NCBI GenBank assembly: GCA_021292105.1 | Contig: CM037866.1 | Location: 5,307,502 to 5,371,501, forward strand | Length of the DNA: 64,000 nt | Direction of reading: 5' to 3' | Source of the DNA: Anadara kagoshimensis | Lineage: Eukaryota > Mollusca > Bivalvia > Arcoida > Arcidae | Shown: positions 62,331-64,000 of the stretch, in pieces | Layout of the letters: each line of letters opens with the position of its first letter | Numbering within the stretch: the stretch's first letter is position 1 | Notes under the pieces: model-generated | What the model saw: the letters and a program-made list of their open reading frames with translations, nothing else | Databases searched by the model: none | What the model was told of the DNA's origin: nothing | Translations under genes and position numbers: made by a program

Positions 62331-62581
62331 TTCACAATCATTCCTTAGCTAAGATTTTCCTTAACTTAAATCTTGCAAAATTTCAATTCCTTATAATTTT
62401 GTTAATTATCAAGATAATGAGAGTTTTAAGGTGTCACTTTTAAGATCACTACTAGATTTAAACATCTGCATTTAGTTTTGACAAACATATTCATCAGTAG
62501 TTCCAAAAATAGAATACCAAATTTTGCTAAATTTAAGTTAAGGAAAATCTTAGCTAAGGAATGATTGTGAAACCGGGGCCA
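62331..62581. mobile_element. MITE family A, best-preserved copy
   Basis: GGCCCCGGTTTCACAATCAT through TTTTCCTTAACTTAAAT is mirrored almost exactly by ATTTAAGTTAAGGAAAATCT through GATTGTGAAACCGGGGCC, giving inverted ends of about 50 bp in a 251-bp element. Confidence 0.92.
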
Positions 62582-62757
62582 GGGGCTTAATTTTTTAACA
62601 AGAGCACAACCAAGCAAAGCAAGTTATACCCATTTTCTTTTTTGCAATTAAAATGTTAGTGAGATCACACTAATTGCTAACAATTGATCACTCAACCATC
62701 AAAACATGACTTTTAAAACCCCAACCATGCAAACAGCCGTAGTGACTCAAACAAGCA

Positions 62758-62979
62758 ACCAAATCACTACGGTCGCTCAATGGTAGAGTGTTCGCTTCGT
62801 ATGTAGAAGGTTGTGGGTTCAAATCCCGACTGGGTCTGACTAAGACTTAAAAACAGGCTTTTACAAATGGAAGTCACAGGGCCTTTCGGAGGAGACCTTA
62901 AAAACAGATTACCCTTGTCACGGCAGGCATGGCATGTTAAAGAACCTTCCCTGTGCATTGTCCTAAGTGCACTGCAAAG
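62758..62979 (+). mobile_element. SINE-A-related copy interrupted by a hAT-like element
   Basis: A box-like ACGGTCGCTCAATGGTAGAG and B box GGTTGTGGGTTCAAATCCC. The body has GGCATGTTAAAGAACCTTCC. It resumes after the insertion at 63976 (GTCAAAATTTCTGCCACTTG) and runs to the window end. Confidence 0.8.
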
Positions 62980-63967
62980 TAGGGCTGTCACGTTTACAAA
63001 ATTTTGTAAACGTTTACACGGACCAGTGTAACCGAAACGGTACCGTTTAATCGTAACTTAATGTCAATTAGGGACTTCATTTGTTAATAATTTGTGTTGT
63101 ACCTAGTAATACGGATTATACGGTGATGCAAATTTAAAGACCGTGACAAAATCGTACTGTAATTAAAATATTGTTAAAATGACATTTAGAATTGTGTAGA
63201 ATTACCAGCAAGAACACTGTTCTTTTAAATATCGTATCAAGCTGTATGTACTGGTGTGTGCAGGGATTTCCACATATAATTATCATATGACGAAATGCGA
63301 GGTGTTCAGAATGGCATGTCACGGGGGCATTTCAAGAACAGTCTTAAGACTCATACTACCTTGTAAAAGAAAAAGTATCGTATTTTTAAAATAATTTTAT
63401 TCGACATTTGATTTAACCGTGAAAATATTGTACAAAAAATAGTCAGTCTATTTCAATCAAGTCAAAGTTTGCCGGGAGATTCGTGGACACTGTTTAATGC
63501 AGAAACGAACGCTTTGAAACCGTCCCCTCAACAATATTATATATAGGATGTAGATCTGGTGCACACATCCGGGCAAGTGTAATAGAAACTCTTTATCGAA
63601 CATTAAATGCAGTGAGTGTTGATCAGTACTACAGTGTTTATAGATTTATGCTTATGTTTCATGATTGTTCAAGGTACCGCTACGGCCTCCATTATTTATG
63701 AATTTAGAATTGAGCATAAATTACATTTTACTTTTTGTGCATTTTGCCCGTTAGCTTCCACCCGGACCTCAAAACGATCAAACTTTTTTATCAGCCAAGA
63801 TGCAAGCCTTGATAAATAAAAGAATCCAAATTAATGAAAATTGGCGTTATTAGGGCTGTTTTAAGGGGCAATAATTACATCATTGTGTAAACGGTTCGAA
63901 ATTTTGTAAACGTTTATGAGCTTGGCATGAAACGGTAGCGTGTACACGTTTAAACGTGACAGCCCTA
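62980..63967. mobile_element. Non-autonomous hAT-like DNA transposon (988 bp)
   Basis: TAGGGCTGTCACGTTTA is perfectly inverted at the other end (TAAACGTGACAGCCCTA). CTGCAAAG at 62972-62979 is repeated at 63968-63975. The 8-bp duplication with this end type is the hAT signature. Subterminal AAACGTTTA motifs recur (ACAAAATTTTGTAAACGTTT, AAATTTTGTAAACGTTTA). The interior has no transposase ORF. Confidence 0.9.
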
Positions 63968-64000
63968 CTGCAAAGGTCAAAATTTCTGCCACTTGACCTA

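Overview
The window is animal genomic DNA, most likely from a bivalve or other mollusc. It is visibly AT-rich, has split genes with GT/AG introns, and carries many short transposon derivatives and tRNA-derived SINEs. No CRISPR array, rRNA gene, operon or other prokaryotic feature was seen. The taxon call is inference from gene content and repeat style.

Four gene pieces are supported. (1) 1-1118 (+) is the 3'-terminal coding exon of a basic, low-complexity, probably nuclear protein that I cannot name. (2) 12277-13661 (-) holds the last two exons of LRRC58; the upstream part runs into a gap of exactly 1000 N (13662-14661). (3) 15578-15721 (+) is one symmetric phase 1-1 exon coding a six-cysteine EGF module of the LDL-receptor/LRP type. 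(4) 30537-58004 (-) holds twelve exons of salt-inducible kinase 3 (SIK3), from the DFG motif of the kinase domain through the UBA-like segment, the phospho-regulatory region and a KA1-like C-terminus to the stop codon. A possible 29-bp exon just before DFG is at 58772-58800. The N-lobe exons and promoter lie beyond the right edge. A hAT/BED-type transposase-derived ORF sits in a SIK3 intron (55981-56238).

The rest is mostly repeats, labelled here for cross-reference. MITE family A is about 250 bp with long terminal inverted repeats starting GGCCCCGGTTTCAC. Family B is about 240 bp, TATAGGTAAACAACATTGAC. Family C has ends carrying CACGTGAT. Family D is about 205 bp, CCGGCCACGCCCAC. Family R1 contains TAGCTAGCTAAACAGGAG. 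SINE-A, SINE-B and SINE-C are three tRNA-derived families. Many elements are nested, and several still show target-site duplications: a hAT-like element inside a SINE (8 bp), a piggyBac-like element inside a family A MITE (TTAA), and a SINE inside a MITE inside a foldback element (11 bp and 5 bp). Minisatellites cluster at 6.6-8.1, 21-22, 36.5-37.9, 49.1-50.1 and 59.6-61.7 kb.

The most notable theme is tandem duplication that captures exon edges. The stop codon and 3' UTR of gene 1, the splice acceptor and first codons of the EGF exon, and the 3' half of SIK3 exon j with its donor are each duplicated next to the original. The SIK3 duplicate (45062-45142) has gained a CT-rich tract and an AG from a neighbouring microsatellite, and would add exactly 27 codons in frame. 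It looks like a candidate exon in the process of birth.
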